A stretch of 64,000 bases of DNA from Deltaproteobacteria bacterium (lineage in GTDB: Bacteria > Desulfobacterota > Desulfobulbia > Desulfobulbales > Desulfocapsaceae). Shown here one piece after another: positions 8,164-16,326 of this stretch. The stretch is from the NCBI GenBank assembly GCA_026388715.1, contig JAPLJF010000030.1, forward strand, positions 1 through 64,000, read 5' to 3'. Every line of letters starts with the position of its first letter. Positions within the stretch are counted from its first letter, which is position 1. The notes under the pieces are model-generated. The model worked only from the letters and a program-made list of their open reading frames with translations, searched no databases and had not been told where the DNA came from. Position numbers and translations under genes: made by a program.

Positions 8164-8477
8164 TATCGCTTTGCGCTCAGCAATCCCATTTTGGTGAGCG
8201 CGCTTTCTAAAAAATCATTTTCCAGCGTCAGTTGACCGATCTTGGCATGCAAAACCTTCAAATCAACTGCTGGCTCTGTAGCGGAATCCCCGTCAAATAC
8301 CGCGGCAGCATGTTCACTCAATTGCCGCTTCCAATTCGTTATCTGGTTGGGATGCACTTCAAACTGCTGTGCTAATTCAGCCAGTGTCTTGTCTCCGGCC
8401 ATCGCTGCCAGCGCAACTTTCGCCTTGAATGCCGATGAATGTTTCCGTCTCGTTCCTTTTGCCATTTTCTGCTCCAT
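8163..8477 (-). CDS. IS3-family transposase OrfA
   Basis: 104 residues. An HTH_8/Tnp_1 domain covers most of it: [20 protein letters not shown], then [19 protein letters not shown], then a leucine-rich coiled stretch [19 protein letters not shown] before the end. It binds the terminal repeats and oligomerises with OrfB. An internal ATG at residue 5 (MAKGTRRKH, position 8465) is an equally plausible start. A C-AAA-ATG sequence near the 3' end is the only candidate slip site. Confidence 0.85.
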   Translation of the reverse strand: MEQKMAKGTRRKHSSAFKAKVALAAMAGDKTLAELAQQFEVHPNQITNWKRQLSEHAAAVFDGDSATEPAVDLKVLHAKIGQLTLENDFLESALTKMGLLSAKR

Positions 8478-8557
8478 AATTTAGCCCATTAGAGGGCATT
8501 ATTTGTAGCAGATTTTCCACTTAACGGCTTGTTCAAATTTCCGGAGCCACTTCTACA

Positions 8558-8828
8558 GCATCTTGACTGACTTCTTGTGTCAGGCTCATACTAGGAGTAT
8601 GATCACTTTTCCCTCATCGCCAATAAGTTTTATTGGATTACCCGGAAGCAGTTATGCAGCTTATTGTCGGAACCAGACTATTTTTTTATAAAGTATCCAA
8701 GAATGGGCTGGAAAGGTTGGCAGTGGCAAGATCAAGCGGATGGCACGAAAACAGAAGTTGAGATGTTTCCTGAGGATTTTAAGTTTGTTTTTAATCCCCC
8801 TTATGCAACGCTGCCACCTGTTGTCACC
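8558..8828. other. Non-coding stretch between IS3 and a riboswitch
   Basis: A TTG-started frame at 8664 (SEPDYFFIKYPRMGWKGWQWQ...) runs to 8882 through the promoter and into the riboswitch candidate. It has no ribosome-binding site and no known features, so it is not called. It may be the tail of an older disrupted gene. Confidence 0.4.
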
Positions 8829-8857
8829 TTGACTTGCAGAAACTTTTCACATACTAT
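8829..8857 (+). promoter_or_regulatory. Sigma-70 type promoter
   Basis: TTGACT (8829-8834), a 17-bp spacer and TACTAT (8852-8857). Transcription would begin near 8864, just before the structured leader at 8882. Confidence 0.55.
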
Positions 8858-8879
8858 CAAAATAGTAATGATATTCATA

Positions 8880-8952
8880 TAAGACAAAGCTACACCTGCT
8901 GGGATGCAGGGAAGGTAAGCCACGGGTCTTAAGAGATAGCCGAGCTGCCTTT
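8880..8952 (+). ncRNA. Candidate cyclic-di-GMP-I (GEMM) riboswitch
   Basis: The leader contains ACAAAGCTA, then a CCTGC/GCAGG hairpin, then AAGCCACGGGTCT and finally GATAGCCGAGCTGCC. The 3' part (GCCACGGG...ATAGCCGAGCTGCC) and the 5' CAAAGCTA fit the GEMM-I aptamer used by deltaproteobacteria for cyclic di-GMP or cGAMP. The segment GGAAGGTAAGCC replaces the usual GGACGCAAAGCC, so ligand type is uncertain. The 3' strand of the aptamer is shared with a terminator stem directly downstream, which is a typical expression platform. It precedes a secreted protein gene, a common target of this class. Confidence 0.65.
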
Positions 8953-8977
8953 AAATTGGGTGGTTCGGCTTTTTTTG
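8938..8977 (+). terminator. Riboswitch-associated intrinsic terminator
   Basis: AGCCGA (8938-8943) pairs with TCGGCT (8965-8970), extended by GCTGCC/GGTGGT wobble pairs, followed by seven T residues. The 5' arm overlaps the 3' end of the aptamer, so aptamer folding and termination would be mutually exclusive. Confidence 0.75.
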
Positions 8978-8997
8978 TTGCGAAGAAAGGGGGGAAC

Positions 8998-9513
8998 ATG
9001 AAGAATTGTAATTGTATTTTATTAACGCTTATAACTGCAACAACGCTTCTTCTTTTTATTCCAATATCGGCCTATTCTTCTGAAAAGACAGAACAATGGG
9101 AATTGATAGATGATGGTCGAGGTCAAGCAAACGTTACTCTCATTCAGGCACAAGATGGGACAATCACCTCAGACGGGAATTGGGTTTATAATTATCAAGG
9201 AGCAAGTGTTTCAGGCTCTTATGCTAATGCTCCTATGACAATCTCAGGATCATCAATTTCAATAAATGCCACGGGAACAGCAACAAATCCTTCTGCTCCA
9301 GCAGGATACAACACATCACCTTATACTTTGAGTATTAATGGTACGGTTTTTAATGGGCAAGGAGATGGGTCGTTTACTATTACCTTTCAGGCCATTGGTT
9401 GGCCAAATAAGATTACAGGTATTTGGGGAGGTAAACGGATAAGTGGAAGTGGGATAACAGCTGAAACAGTAAAAATTAAGGCAATGCCCTGGCTTCTTCT
9501 ATTACTAAAATAG
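8998..9513 (+). CDS. Small secreted protein of unknown function
   Basis: 171 residues with a signal peptide (hydrophobic core LLTLITATTLLLFIPI, likely cleavage near residue 26). The mature part is rich in Gly, Ser, Thr and Asn with alternating strands (WVYNYQGASVSGSY, SGSSISINATGT), suggesting a beta-sandwich or lipocalin-like extracellular fold; no family is recognised. The ATG at 8998 follows AAGGGGGG. It is the only gene downstream of the GEMM-like leader, so its expression is probably set by a cyclic dinucleotide signal. Base composition is AT-rich compared with the argJ region, hinting at horizontal origin. Confidence 0.7.
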   Translation: MKNCNCILLTLITATTLLLFIPISAYSSEKTEQWELIDDGRGQANVTLIQAQDGTITSDGNWVYNYQGASVSGSYANAPMTISGSSISINATGTATNPSAPAGYNTSPYTLSINGTVFNGQGDGSFTITFQAIGWPNKITGIWGGKRISGSGITAETVKIKAMPWLLLLLK

Positions 9514-9808
9514 TCAAAATTCTCTGCAATTGGTGAAATATACTTTTCCTTTGGGGCTGCAAAAAGAGGACTGACAGCGGTAAGGTCAACCGGGAAAAGA
9601 CTGGCCGAAAATATTGGTTGCAACTTTTTATACACAACAACCGTCAATATGCTTATTACTTTTGTGTGGCACACTTACCTACTTTTGGAAAACTGGAGAT
9701 TGTATGAGGTAAGGTTAACTGGTGGTAAGCATACGGCAGGTAAACCTTCTTTCTGAACACCGTCACGGAGAAAACCCTTTCAACAAACAACACTGAACAC
9801 CATAAAAC
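9514..9808. other. Intergenic stretch, no supported gene
   Basis: About 295 bases between the secreted protein and the argJ terminator. Short open frames exist on both strands, but none has a start signal or recognisable content. Confidence 0.4.
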
Positions 9809-9833
9809 AAAAAAGCCAGCATTTACGCTGGCT
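9809..9833 (-). terminator. Intrinsic terminator of argJ
   Basis: On the minus strand GCCAGC (9827-9832) and GCTGGC (9815-9820) form a stem around GTAAAT, followed by TTTTTTG. It lies 40 bp after the argJ stop codon. Confidence 0.85.
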
Positions 9834-9872
9834 TCATGGACGATTCCGGACGTTGCCGGACGCTATGTTTGA

Positions 9873-11057
9873 TTAGCTCCGGTAATCAGCATTGATCTTC
9901 ACATAATCAATCGAAAAATCACAGGTATAGATCTCGGAACATCCTAATCCATCTTTCAAATCTATAGTCACCACAATATTCTTCTCTTTGAGGAGGGCAG
10001 TTGCTTCCCTTTCGGCCTCTTTCCCCTGCCCTAATCCATTCCTGACAATGACCACATCACCAAAGGAGATATCCACCCGTTCCGGGTAGATGCGAACCCC
10101 GGAGCGTCCCATGGCTGCAATGATCCGGCCCCAGTTGGCATCCTCGCCAAAAAAGGCTGTTTTTACCAGGTTGGAGTTAGCCACGGTCCGGGCAATCTGC
10201 TCGCCATCCCGCCCTTCTCTGGCCCCACAGACCCGAATGGTGATAAACTTGGTGGCGCCCTCGCCGTCCGCCACAATCTGCAAGGCCAGATCCTTTAACA
10301 GCTCGGCCAGGGTCTCCTGAAAGGCCTCCTGGTTATCCGGGGTTTCTTCATCAATCCAGGGATTGCCGGCAGCGCCATTGGCCATCACCAGGACCATATC
10401 ATTGGTGCTGGTATCGCCATCAATGGTGATCCGATTAAAGGTACGCTCCACGCCTTTGATCAGGGCGCTGTGGAGTTGGGGAAAACTGATCTGGGCATCG
10501 GTCAGCACAAAGGCGAGCATGGTGGCCATATTGGGCATGATCATCCCCGCACCCTTGGCCATCCCCATAAGATGAACTTCCTGCTCACCAATGACGACAG
10601 TGCGGTATGCCGTTTTCGAAACGGTATCCGTGGTCATAATGGCCCTGGCGACCTGCTCAAAATTGCCTGGAGACAGTCCGGCGACAAGCCCTGGCACAGC
10701 TTTTTTTATAGCGTCCACGTTCAACTGTTCACCGATGACACCTGTGGACGAGACCTGCACCATCTCATCAGCAATACCCAGGGCCAATGCGGCACAATTG
10801 CTGACAGTAATGGCGGCCTGCATGCCCGCCTCTCCGGTACAGGCATTGGCGCAACCGCTATTGACTAAAATAGCCTGAGCCTTTCCCTGCTTGAGGCGCT
10901 CCATATCAAGCAGCACGGGAGCCGCCTTCACCTGATTGGTGGTAAAGGCCCCGGCGGTGACAGCCGGCACCTCACTGAAGATAAGACCAAGATCCAGCCT
11001 GTCTGCATATCTGATCCCGGCAGCGACTGCCGCTGTTTTAAATCCTTTGATTTCCAT
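9873..11057 (-). CDS. argJ: Bifunctional ornithine acetyltransferase / N-acetylglutamate synthase
   Basis: 394 residues, the normal length for ArgJ. The enzyme transfers acetyl from N-acetylornithine to glutamate in the cyclic arginine pathway and, in bifunctional forms, also makes N-acetylglutamate from acetyl-CoA. The autocleavage site is visible in MATMLAF, with Thr179 becoming the nucleophile at the new N-terminus of the beta chain. The VNSGCANACTG and GMAKGAGMI motifs and the ITIDGDTSTND motif of the family are present. It stands alone on the minus strand; argC is 50 kb away, so the arginine genes are dispersed. Mono- versus bifunctionality cannot be read from sequence. Confidence 0.95.
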   Translation of the reverse strand: MEIKGFKTAAVAAGIRYADRLDLGLIFSEVPAVTAGAFTTNQVKAAPVLLDMERLKQGKAQAILVNSGCANACTGEAGMQAAITVSNCAALALGIADEMVQVSSTGVIGEQLNVDAIKKAVPGLVAGLSPGNFEQVARAIMTTDTVSKTAYRTVVIGEQEVHLMGMAKGAGMIMPNMATMLAFVLTDAQISFPQLHSALIKGVERTFNRITIDGDTSTNDMVLVMANGAAGNPWIDEETPDNQEAFQETLAELLKDLALQIVADGEGATKFITIRVCGAREGRDGEQIARTVANSNLVKTAFFGEDANWGRIIAAMGRSGVRIYPERVDISFGDVVIVRNGLGQGKEAEREATALLKEKNIVVTIDLKDGLGCSEIYTCDFSIDYVKINADYRS

Positions 11058-11226
11058 TCTCTTTCTCTTTACATTATTTAATCATTAACAACAGATACCA
11101 ACCTTTCCCTACAAACAACACTTCCATAACTTTTAAAGTTACCATCCATCCCACCAAATATGCCAGTTAAAAATAAAGAGGTTTCCAGTTTCCCCATTCA
11201 AGTGTAGAATTACAACCGTTCATCTG

Positions 11227-11335
11227 GGCCGGTGTAACAAAATAACCGTGCCCTTGTGACATAACCAAAACGGCATAAGGAGCCGCATAACGAGATAAGA
11301 AGAAATATAAATAATTATTTCGTAACAGCTCCTAA
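11227..11335 (-). repeat. Palindromic intergenic repeat, copy A
   Basis: Full-length copy in minus orientation. Reading the minus strand, it runs GGAGCTGTTACGAAATAA ... CTCGTTATGCGGCTCCTTATG ... CGGTTATTTTGTTACACCGG. The 5' half folds into one stem and the 3' half into another. It lies between the divergent argJ and the phosphoesterase gene, which is bracketed on its other side by inverted copy F. Confidence 0.75.
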
Positions 11336-11375
11336 AAATACATCCTGCCAATTCCACCTCTACCAGCCATTTGTT

Positions 11376-12092
11376 ATGCGGATCCTTCTTCTGTCAGATA
11401 TCCATGGGAACCTTCCCGCCCTGATTGCCATTGACCGCTTCTTTGCCGACACATCCTTTGACGCCATCTGCAACTGTGGAGACTCAACAGTTTACGCCCC
11501 TTTCCCCAACGAGACATTGCAGTGGCTGCAAGACAGAAAGGCCTATTCCATCCTGGGAAACACCGACCAAAAAGTCATAACCCTGCTCCAGGGCAAGACC
11601 TTTAAAAAGCCCCATGATGAAGAAAAACGCATCATGTACCGGTCAACGGTGCAGGCCTTGAACGCCCAGAGCGAACAGTACCTGCTCTCGCTGGAGGACT
11701 CACAGATACTGGAGCTTGGAGATTTCACCGTCGGTCTCTTCCATGGCAGCCCTGACCACCCCAGGGAACTGCTCTTTGCTGATACTCCGGATGCCCGTTT
11801 CCAGGAGCTCAGCCAGCTGTCAAAGTGCCGGATCGTTGTCACCGGCCATTCCCATTCTCCCTACCATAAACACATTGATGCAACTCACTTTATCAATCCG
11901 GGAAGTGTGGGCAGGATGTTCGATGGCAATCCAGAGGCCAGTTGCGCCACCCTGACCCTCTCAGAACAGGATATCGAGGTTGCTCTCCACCGTATCCCGT
12001 ACCCGGTGGAAGAGGTAGTAACAGTCTTACGCCAGCAGCGTCTGCCGGAGATATATATTGACATGTTTCGCCAAGGGCGAAAATTAAATTAG
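11376..12092 (+). CDS. YfcE-like metallophosphoesterase
   Basis: 238 residues of the calcineurin-like metallophosphoesterase fold (MJ0936/YfcE subfamily). Metal-binding motifs are complete: SDIHGN at residues 7-12, CGDS, GNTD, the lone histidine in FHGSPDHP and GHSHSPY, followed by NPGSVG. Such enzymes hydrolyse phosphodiesters in vitro, with the cellular substrate usually unknown. The ATG at 11376 is the only in-frame candidate before the first motif, but no strong ribosome-binding site is seen. Its TAG stop codon (12090-12092) lies inside the end of repeat copy F. It is flanked by inverted repeats A and F. Confidence 0.85.
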   Translation: MRILLLSDIHGNLPALIAIDRFFADTSFDAICNCGDSTVYAPFPNETLQWLQDRKAYSILGNTDQKVITLLQGKTFKKPHDEEKRIMYRSTVQALNAQSEQYLLSLEDSQILELGDFTVGLFHGSPDHPRELLFADTPDARFQELSQLSKCRIVVTGHSHSPYHKHIDATHFINPGSVGRMFDGNPEASCATLTLSEQDIEVALHRIPYPVEEVVTVLRQQRLPEIYIDMFRQGRKLN

Positions 12093-12195
12093 GTAGCGTT
12101 GTGAAATAAGCCAGTATTTTTTTGGCTCATTTTATGACGAGACCTTATGCCGTCTCTGATATTCAATCAAAGGCGATATTATTATAACGGCCTGA
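12089..12195 (+). repeat. Palindromic intergenic repeat, copy F
   Basis: Plus-orientation copy beginning TTAGGTAGCGTTGTGAAATAA and continuing through GACCTTATGCCGTC to ATAACGGCC. It is more diverged than copies A-D. The first bases supply the TAG stop codon of the upstream phosphoesterase gene. Confidence 0.65.
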
Positions 12196-12215
12196 CACCA
12201 CATCATGGTAATTGA

Positions 12216-13097
12216 ATGACCACAGCTCATAACACGAAATCATCTCTCGAAAAACATCATCTGACCCCAAAAAAGCGATTTGGCCAGAATTTCCTTGTCC
12301 ATACCGGGACAGCTGAGGCCATTGTCCATGCCGGCCGGATAACAAGCGATGACATCATCCTGGAGGTGGGCGTTGGCCTTGGGGCCCTCACCCGCCCCTT
12401 GGCCCGCGCGGCCAGACAGGTTATCGGCCTGGAAATCGACAGCGGCATCATCAGGGTTCATCAGGAAGAAGAAGACCTGCCGGAAAATGTTACCCTGATC
12501 CACCAGGATGTATTGAAGGCTGATTTCATTGCCTTGGCCGAACTGTGTCAGGGCCCGATCAAGATCATGGCCAACCTGCCCTACTCCATCTCCAATCCCT
12601 TCCTGTTCAAACTGATTGAGAACCAGGAAAAGATGGACTGGGCCACCATCATGCTGCAAAAGGAAGTGGCCGACCGGCTGACTGCACAACCGGGAACCAA
12701 GCAATATGGGGTGCCCACGGTTCTGCTCAGCGCCTGCGCGACCATAACACGGTTGCTGACCCTGAAACCGGCGGAATTTCATCCCCGCCCCAAAATAGAC
12801 TCGGTGGTGGTACGAATTGATTTTGATTCTCAAACCGAGAGGATCAAGGCCCTGCCGCCGTATGATCATGCCCTGCTCCATCGTGTCGTCCGCGGGGCCT
12901 TCAGTCAGCGGCGCAAGACCCTGCTCAATACCCTGAGCAGCAGCAAACTCCTGCCCATGATCGCGGAAGAGGACAAGGCAACGATCAAACAACTGACCGA
13001 AGCTGCCATTCGCAAGGCCGGCATTGCGCCGACGGCCAGGGCTGAAGATCTGACCCTTGAGGATTTTGTCCAACTTACCCTGGCGTTTGCCAGCTGA
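12216..13097 (+). CDS. rsmA: 16S rRNA dimethyladenosine transferase
   Basis: 293 residues. RsmA/KsgA dimethylates A1518 and A1519 of 16S rRNA using S-adenosylmethionine, a late step in small-subunit assembly. The N-terminal KKRFGQNFL motif (from about residue 19), the SAM-binding EVGVGLGALT motif, the acidic LEID motif and the catalytic NLPYSISNP (from residue 120) are all present. The C-terminal helical domain with FSQRRKTLLNTL is complete. The ATG at 12216 matches the usual N-terminal length. The iron alcohol dehydrogenase gene starts 28 bp downstream, so the two may share a transcript. Confidence 0.95.
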   Translation: MTTAHNTKSSLEKHHLTPKKRFGQNFLVHTGTAEAIVHAGRITSDDIILEVGVGLGALTRPLARAARQVIGLEIDSGIIRVHQEEEDLPENVTLIHQDVLKADFIALAELCQGPIKIMANLPYSISNPFLFKLIENQEKMDWATIMLQKEVADRLTAQPGTKQYGVPTVLLSACATITRLLTLKPAEFHPRPKIDSVVVRIDFDSQTERIKALPPYDHALLHRVVRGAFSQRRKTLLNTLSSSKLLPMIAEEDKATIKQLTEAAIRKAGIAPTARAEDLTLEDFVQLTLAFAS

Positions 13098-13125
13098 GCC
13101 GTCCTTTCTTCAACCCTCAGAGAGC

Positions 13126-14286
13126 ATGCAGAACTTCGTCTTTCATAATCCGACCAAGATCCTTTTCGGCAAAGGCACCATCCCCGCCATCGGCCCTGAG
13201 ACCGTGGCCTTTGCCACGAAAGTCCTGCTGGTGTACGGCACAGGCTCCATAAAAAGAAACGGGATTTACCAGCAGGTAACCGACTCCCTGCTCAAGGCCG
13301 GGGCCGAGATTGTTGAACATCCGGGAGTCCAGTCCAATCCTGTTCTGAGCCATGTGCGGGAAGGCATTGCCCTGGCCAAAGGGCAGAAGTGCCGGGTCGT
13401 CTGCGCCATCGGCGGCGGATCGGTGATTGATGAGGCCAAGGCCATCTGCGCTGGAGCTGTGGTTGACCATGATGTCTGGAAATTCTTTATCGGCAAGAAG
13501 TCCGTCACCTCGCCCCTGCCCCTGACCACGGTCCTGACCCTGGCCGCATCGAGCTCCGAGATGAATTCCGGCATGGTTATCACCAACGAAGAGACAAGGC
13601 AGAAATTCGGTTTCGCCAATAAAAAACTCTACCCCCAGACCTCCATTCTCGACCCGGAGGCAACCTTTACCGTCCCTGCCGACTACACAGCCTATGGCGC
13701 GGTGGATGCCATTGCCCACGTTCTCGAATTCTACTTCACCACCCAGGACCCCGCAACCCCGGTTCAGGACAGGTTCATGGAAGGACTGATCATCAATGCT
13801 ATGGAGAGTTGTGACCGAGTGCTTGCCGACCTGAACGGCTATCAGGGACGCGCCGATCTCATGTGGACCGCCACCCTGGCCCTGAACGGACTGACCGCAG
13901 CGGGCTTAGGCAAGGTGGGATTTCCCATGCACCTGATCGAACACTCCCTCTCCGCACTCTATAATGTCCCCCATGGAGCGGGCCTCTCCGCCATCATCCC
14001 CGGCTGGATGCGCCACCAGAGCCAATCCACGCCCCAGCGTTTCGCCCGGTTTGCCGAACGGGTATTTGATTTCAGGAACGGCAGCCCAGAAGAACGGGCC
14101 CAGAAAGGAATCGATGCCCTGGAAGAATGGTTTCAGAAGATCCACAGCCCGACCTCTCTTGCAGACCTGAATATCCCAAAACAGGACATCCAGCAGATTG
14201 CCGAAAATACGGTGGCCCTGGCCAAGATCTGGCGAATACCCGACTATGACAGTGAGCGCATTCAGGCCATTCTAGCCGGGTGTTGA
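13126..14286 (+). CDS. Iron-containing alcohol dehydrogenase (YqhD/BDH type)
   Basis: 386 residues, almost exactly the length of E. coli YqhD. NAD(P)H-dependent reduction of aldehydes or oxidation of alcohols is the expected activity. The opening QNFVFHNPTKILFGKGTI and the cofactor-binding GGGSVIDEAKAI are visible. The metal ligands of group III enzymes can be placed: Asp and His in YGAVDAIAHVLE, His in PMHLIEHSLSAL and His in NVPHGAG. The ATG at 13126 is chosen because it begins the conserved fold; the open frame extends back into rsmA. Aldehyde detoxification or ethanol metabolism are both possible; the real substrate cannot be told. Confidence 0.9.
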   Translation: MQNFVFHNPTKILFGKGTIPAIGPETVAFATKVLLVYGTGSIKRNGIYQQVTDSLLKAGAEIVEHPGVQSNPVLSHVREGIALAKGQKCRVVCAIGGGSVIDEAKAICAGAVVDHDVWKFFIGKKSVTSPLPLTTVLTLAASSSEMNSGMVITNEETRQKFGFANKKLYPQTSILDPEATFTVPADYTAYGAVDAIAHVLEFYFTTQDPATPVQDRFMEGLIINAMESCDRVLADLNGYQGRADLMWTATLALNGLTAAGLGKVGFPMHLIEHSLSALYNVPHGAGLSAIIPGWMRHQSQSTPQRFARFAERVFDFRNGSPEERAQKGIDALEEWFQKIHSPTSLADLNIPKQDIQQIAENTVALAKIWRIPDYDSERIQAILAGC

Positions 14287-14294
14287 GGTGTTAA

Positions 14295-14684
14295 ATGCTA
14301 ATGAAACTAATTTGGTGGTCAGTTGCGACATTAGTAACATTGATGGTTCTACTCCTTTCCTGGTGTGAGTACACCAAAAACCCCAAGTCGTACTTTGCTA
14401 CCTACGAGGAAGCTAAGAATTCAGGAATAATGGATCGCGGGTGGATGCCAACGTACATCCCAAGGTCTTCAAAAGAGATCCACGAAAATCACAATCTCGA
14501 CACAAATACCGTTCACATGTCGTTCAAATATAGCCAGGGAGACACACAGGAGTTAGAGAAAGACTGCTACAGAAAAGCAACTTCAGCCCAAGGCACAGTA
14601 TGGCACTGCGAATATTCCGGGAACAAAGTAACAGTAGAATTAAGAAATGATGGAACAGCTACGCTATCGAGCCACAGCGAATGA
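14295..14684 (+). CDS. Conserved membrane-anchored protein of unknown function
   Basis: 129 residues. One N-terminal transmembrane segment (about residues 5-25, WWSVATLVTLMVLLLSW) is followed by a soluble part starting FATYEEAKNSGIMDRGWMPTYIP and HENHNLDTNTVHMSF. The 'YEEA...RGW(L/M)P..(I/L)P.S...I.E.HN.DTN' pattern recurs in many uncharacterised bacterial proteins. Two cysteines (DCYRKA, WHCEYSG) could pair. It starts 8 bp after the alcohol dehydrogenase and is clearly more AT-rich than it, suggesting separate acquisition. The start could be at residue 3 (14301). Confidence 0.7.
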   Translation: MLMKLIWWSVATLVTLMVLLLSWCEYTKNPKSYFATYEEAKNSGIMDRGWMPTYIPRSSKEIHENHNLDTNTVHMSFKYSQGDTQELEKDCYRKATSAQGTVWHCEYSGNKVTVELRNDGTATLSSHSE

Positions 14685-14781
14685 CACATTTAACCATACA
14701 TTGAAGCGGACACGCCAAACACCGGCGCACCGTCAAAGGCAGTGACAGCAGGAAAGATGGAGAGAAAAGCCCTGTGCAATT

Positions 14782-16008
14782 CTACTCGTCCTGCTTCCGG
14801 TTCCTTTTCTCCAGCATCTGCACCACATGATCCCAGATGAGGTCTGCCGTCTGCTCCTTGGTGACCAGGGGTAACTGGCTGACCCCATTTTCATCGAGCA
14901 GAGTCACCTGATTGGTATCCGCCTCAAATCCGGTATGGGCGGAGCCGATATCATTAATGGCGATCAGATCAAGATTTTTGCCCTTGAGTTTCTTCTCTCC
15001 CTCCGCCGCATGGTTTTTACTCTCAGCCGCAAAACCGACGAGCAGAAATCCGTCCTTCTTCTTCATCTGCCCCAGTTCTTTTAAGATATCCATGGTCTGC
15101 TCAAGAGGCAATTGCAGCTCGGCCTGCTCTTTTTTCACCTTCTCGGCAAACTGCCCGGCAGGTCTGAAATCACTCACCGCTGCCGCCTTGACAATCACGG
15201 AGGCCTTATGACAATGGACCAGCACCGCCTCACCCATCTCCCGCGCCGTCTCCACCCGCACGCAATCCACACCCGGTGGGCAGGCAAGCGCGGTCGGGCC
15301 GGAGATCAGGGTCACCTCCGCCCCCCGCCTCCTGGCAGTTCGGGCCAGAGCATACCCCATCTTCCCTGACGAACGGTTACTGAGGAACCGGGCCGGATCC
15401 AGAGGTTCACGGGTGGGCCCCGCTGTAACCAGGATCTTCTCACCTGCCAGATCAGGCACGGCCAAGAGCTGAAGCATGACCTCCCGCGCCAGCTCCCATT
15501 CCGGTAAACGGCCAGGTCCTTCCTCTTTGCAGGCCATGCGGCCACTTTCAGGGGCAAGAACCTGATACCCATACCCCTTCAGCCTTTCAATATTCTCCTG
15601 AACGGCAGGATGGCTGTACATCTGAGCATTCATGGCCGGACAGACCAAAACCTTCGCCCTGGTGGCCAGGACCGTGCAGGCCAGCAGATCATCGGCCAGG
15701 CCATGGGCCAGGCGGGCAATGGTGTGGGCCGTGGCCGGGGCAATAACAACAAGATCAGCCTCCCGTGCCAACTGGATATGGGCAATAGCCTCGGCATCTT
15801 CCGGCGCAAAAAGGCCGGTATGCACCCGCTCACCGGAAAGGGCGGCAAAGGTCAGGGGGGCAACAAAGCGACAGGCCGAGTCGGTCATGATCACCGCGAC
15901 CCGCGCCTCTTCCCTGGCAAGCGTACTCACCCAACCCGCGACCTTAAAGGCGGCAATACTGCCGGTCACGCCCATCACAATTCGTTTTCCCGCCAGTGTT
16001 GTATGCAT
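14782..16008 (-). CDS. coaBC: Phosphopantothenoylcysteine synthetase/decarboxylase
   Basis: 408 residues, matching bifunctional CoaBC. CoaB ligates cysteine to 4'-phosphopantothenate (with CTP in bacteria) and CoaC decarboxylates the product with FMN, two steps of coenzyme A synthesis. The CoaC half opens with VMGVTGSIAAFK, has the catalytic histidine in AHIQLAREADL, the PAMNAQM motif and the substrate-clamp cysteine in MACKEEGPGR. The CoaB half has ILVTAGPTREPLDPARFLSN, KAAAVSDFRP and FAAESKN. The ATG at 16008 is preceded by GAGAGGA; the longer frame reaches into an unrelated hairpin. coaE lies 27 kb away. Confidence 0.95.
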   Translation of the reverse strand: MHTTLAGKRIVMGVTGSIAAFKVAGWVSTLAREEARVAVIMTDSACRFVAPLTFAALSGERVHTGLFAPEDAEAIAHIQLAREADLVVIAPATAHTIARLAHGLADDLLACTVLATRAKVLVCPAMNAQMYSHPAVQENIERLKGYGYQVLAPESGRMACKEEGPGRLPEWELAREVMLQLLAVPDLAGEKILVTAGPTREPLDPARFLSNRSSGKMGYALARTARRRGAEVTLISGPTALACPPGVDCVRVETAREMGEAVLVHCHKASVIVKAAAVSDFRPAGQFAEKVKKEQAELQLPLEQTMDILKELGQMKKKDGFLLVGFAAESKNHAAEGEKKLKGKNLDLIAINDIGSAHTGFEADTNQVTLLDENGVSQLPLVTKEQTADLIWDHVVQMLEKRNRKQDE

Positions 16009-16075
16009 AAAGAAAATATCCTCTCTCAATTCAACATGAGCTATAAAATCCACATTAGCGGCGAGACGCCACTCA

Positions 16076-16113
16076 CCAAAACAGCCGCAACAGATTGGCT
16101 GTTTTGGTGAAGC
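16076..16113. repeat. Perfect 14-bp hairpin upstream of coaBC
   Basis: TCACCAAAACAGCC and GGCTGTTTTGGTGA form a perfect stem around a 10-nt loop. It lies about 70 bp in front of the coaBC start. It lacks a T-run on either side, so a protein-binding or RNA-structural role is more likely than termination. Confidence 0.6.
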
Positions 16114-16135
16114 GGCATAAGAATCCATAAAAAGC

Positions 16136-16286
16136 CTTAAGGGTGCCTTGAAAAATTGTCTTTTTGCCCAATCTCTACGTTGTTCAAAAAAATTTATCCT
16201 CGGAATATTAACTATATGCCTGCGGTAAATTTTTTCTCACGCCTTGATCTTGAACAAAAATCCTGATTTTTCAAGGTACCCTTAAG
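16136..16286. repeat. Palindromic MITE-like element, about 150 bp
   Basis: Left arm CTTAAGGGTGCCTTGAAAAAT (from 16136) and right arm, inverted, CTTAAGGGTACCTTGAAAAAT (ending 16286) flank an AT-rich centre. A few more matched bases (TTTTTG) follow after a short mismatch. An inner pair, AAAAAAATTTA near 16186 and TAAATTTTTT near 16226, extends the symmetry. There is no coding capacity. Confidence 0.7.
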
Positions 16287-16326
16287 CAAAAAAAACCTTG
16301 CTCAAGACTTTAACGGCTTCTAAACA

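Larger units (their letters stand above)
7271..8557 (-). mobile_element. IS3-family insertion sequence
   Basis: An element of about 1287 bp. Its ends are long imperfect inverted repeats: GTGGCTCCG...TTTGAACA...TTAAGTGGAA is found at the left (7279-7322) and, inverted, at the right (8512-8550). The right end finishes in CA at 8557. It carries two overlapping-frame genes of the IS3 type. It sits against the truncated IS91-type transposase, which it probably interrupted. Confidence 0.85.

Noticed and set aside
8664..8882. 72-codon frame upstream of the riboswitch
   Set aside because: It starts at TTG and crosses a good promoter and the aptamer start; no similarity is recognised.
9540..9762. Open plus-strand frame after the secreted protein (AAKRGLTAVRSTGKRL...)
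   Set aside because: No start codon with a ribosome-binding site and no recognisable family; it may be chance.
12240..13073. 277-codon frame opposite rsmA
   Set aside because: Antisense to a certain gene, with no domain features; long shadows are common in this region of higher GC.
16009..16128. Forty extra codons at the coaBC N-terminus
   Set aside because: They run through the 14-bp hairpin and are not part of the CoaC fold; GAGAGGA lies before the ATG at 16008.
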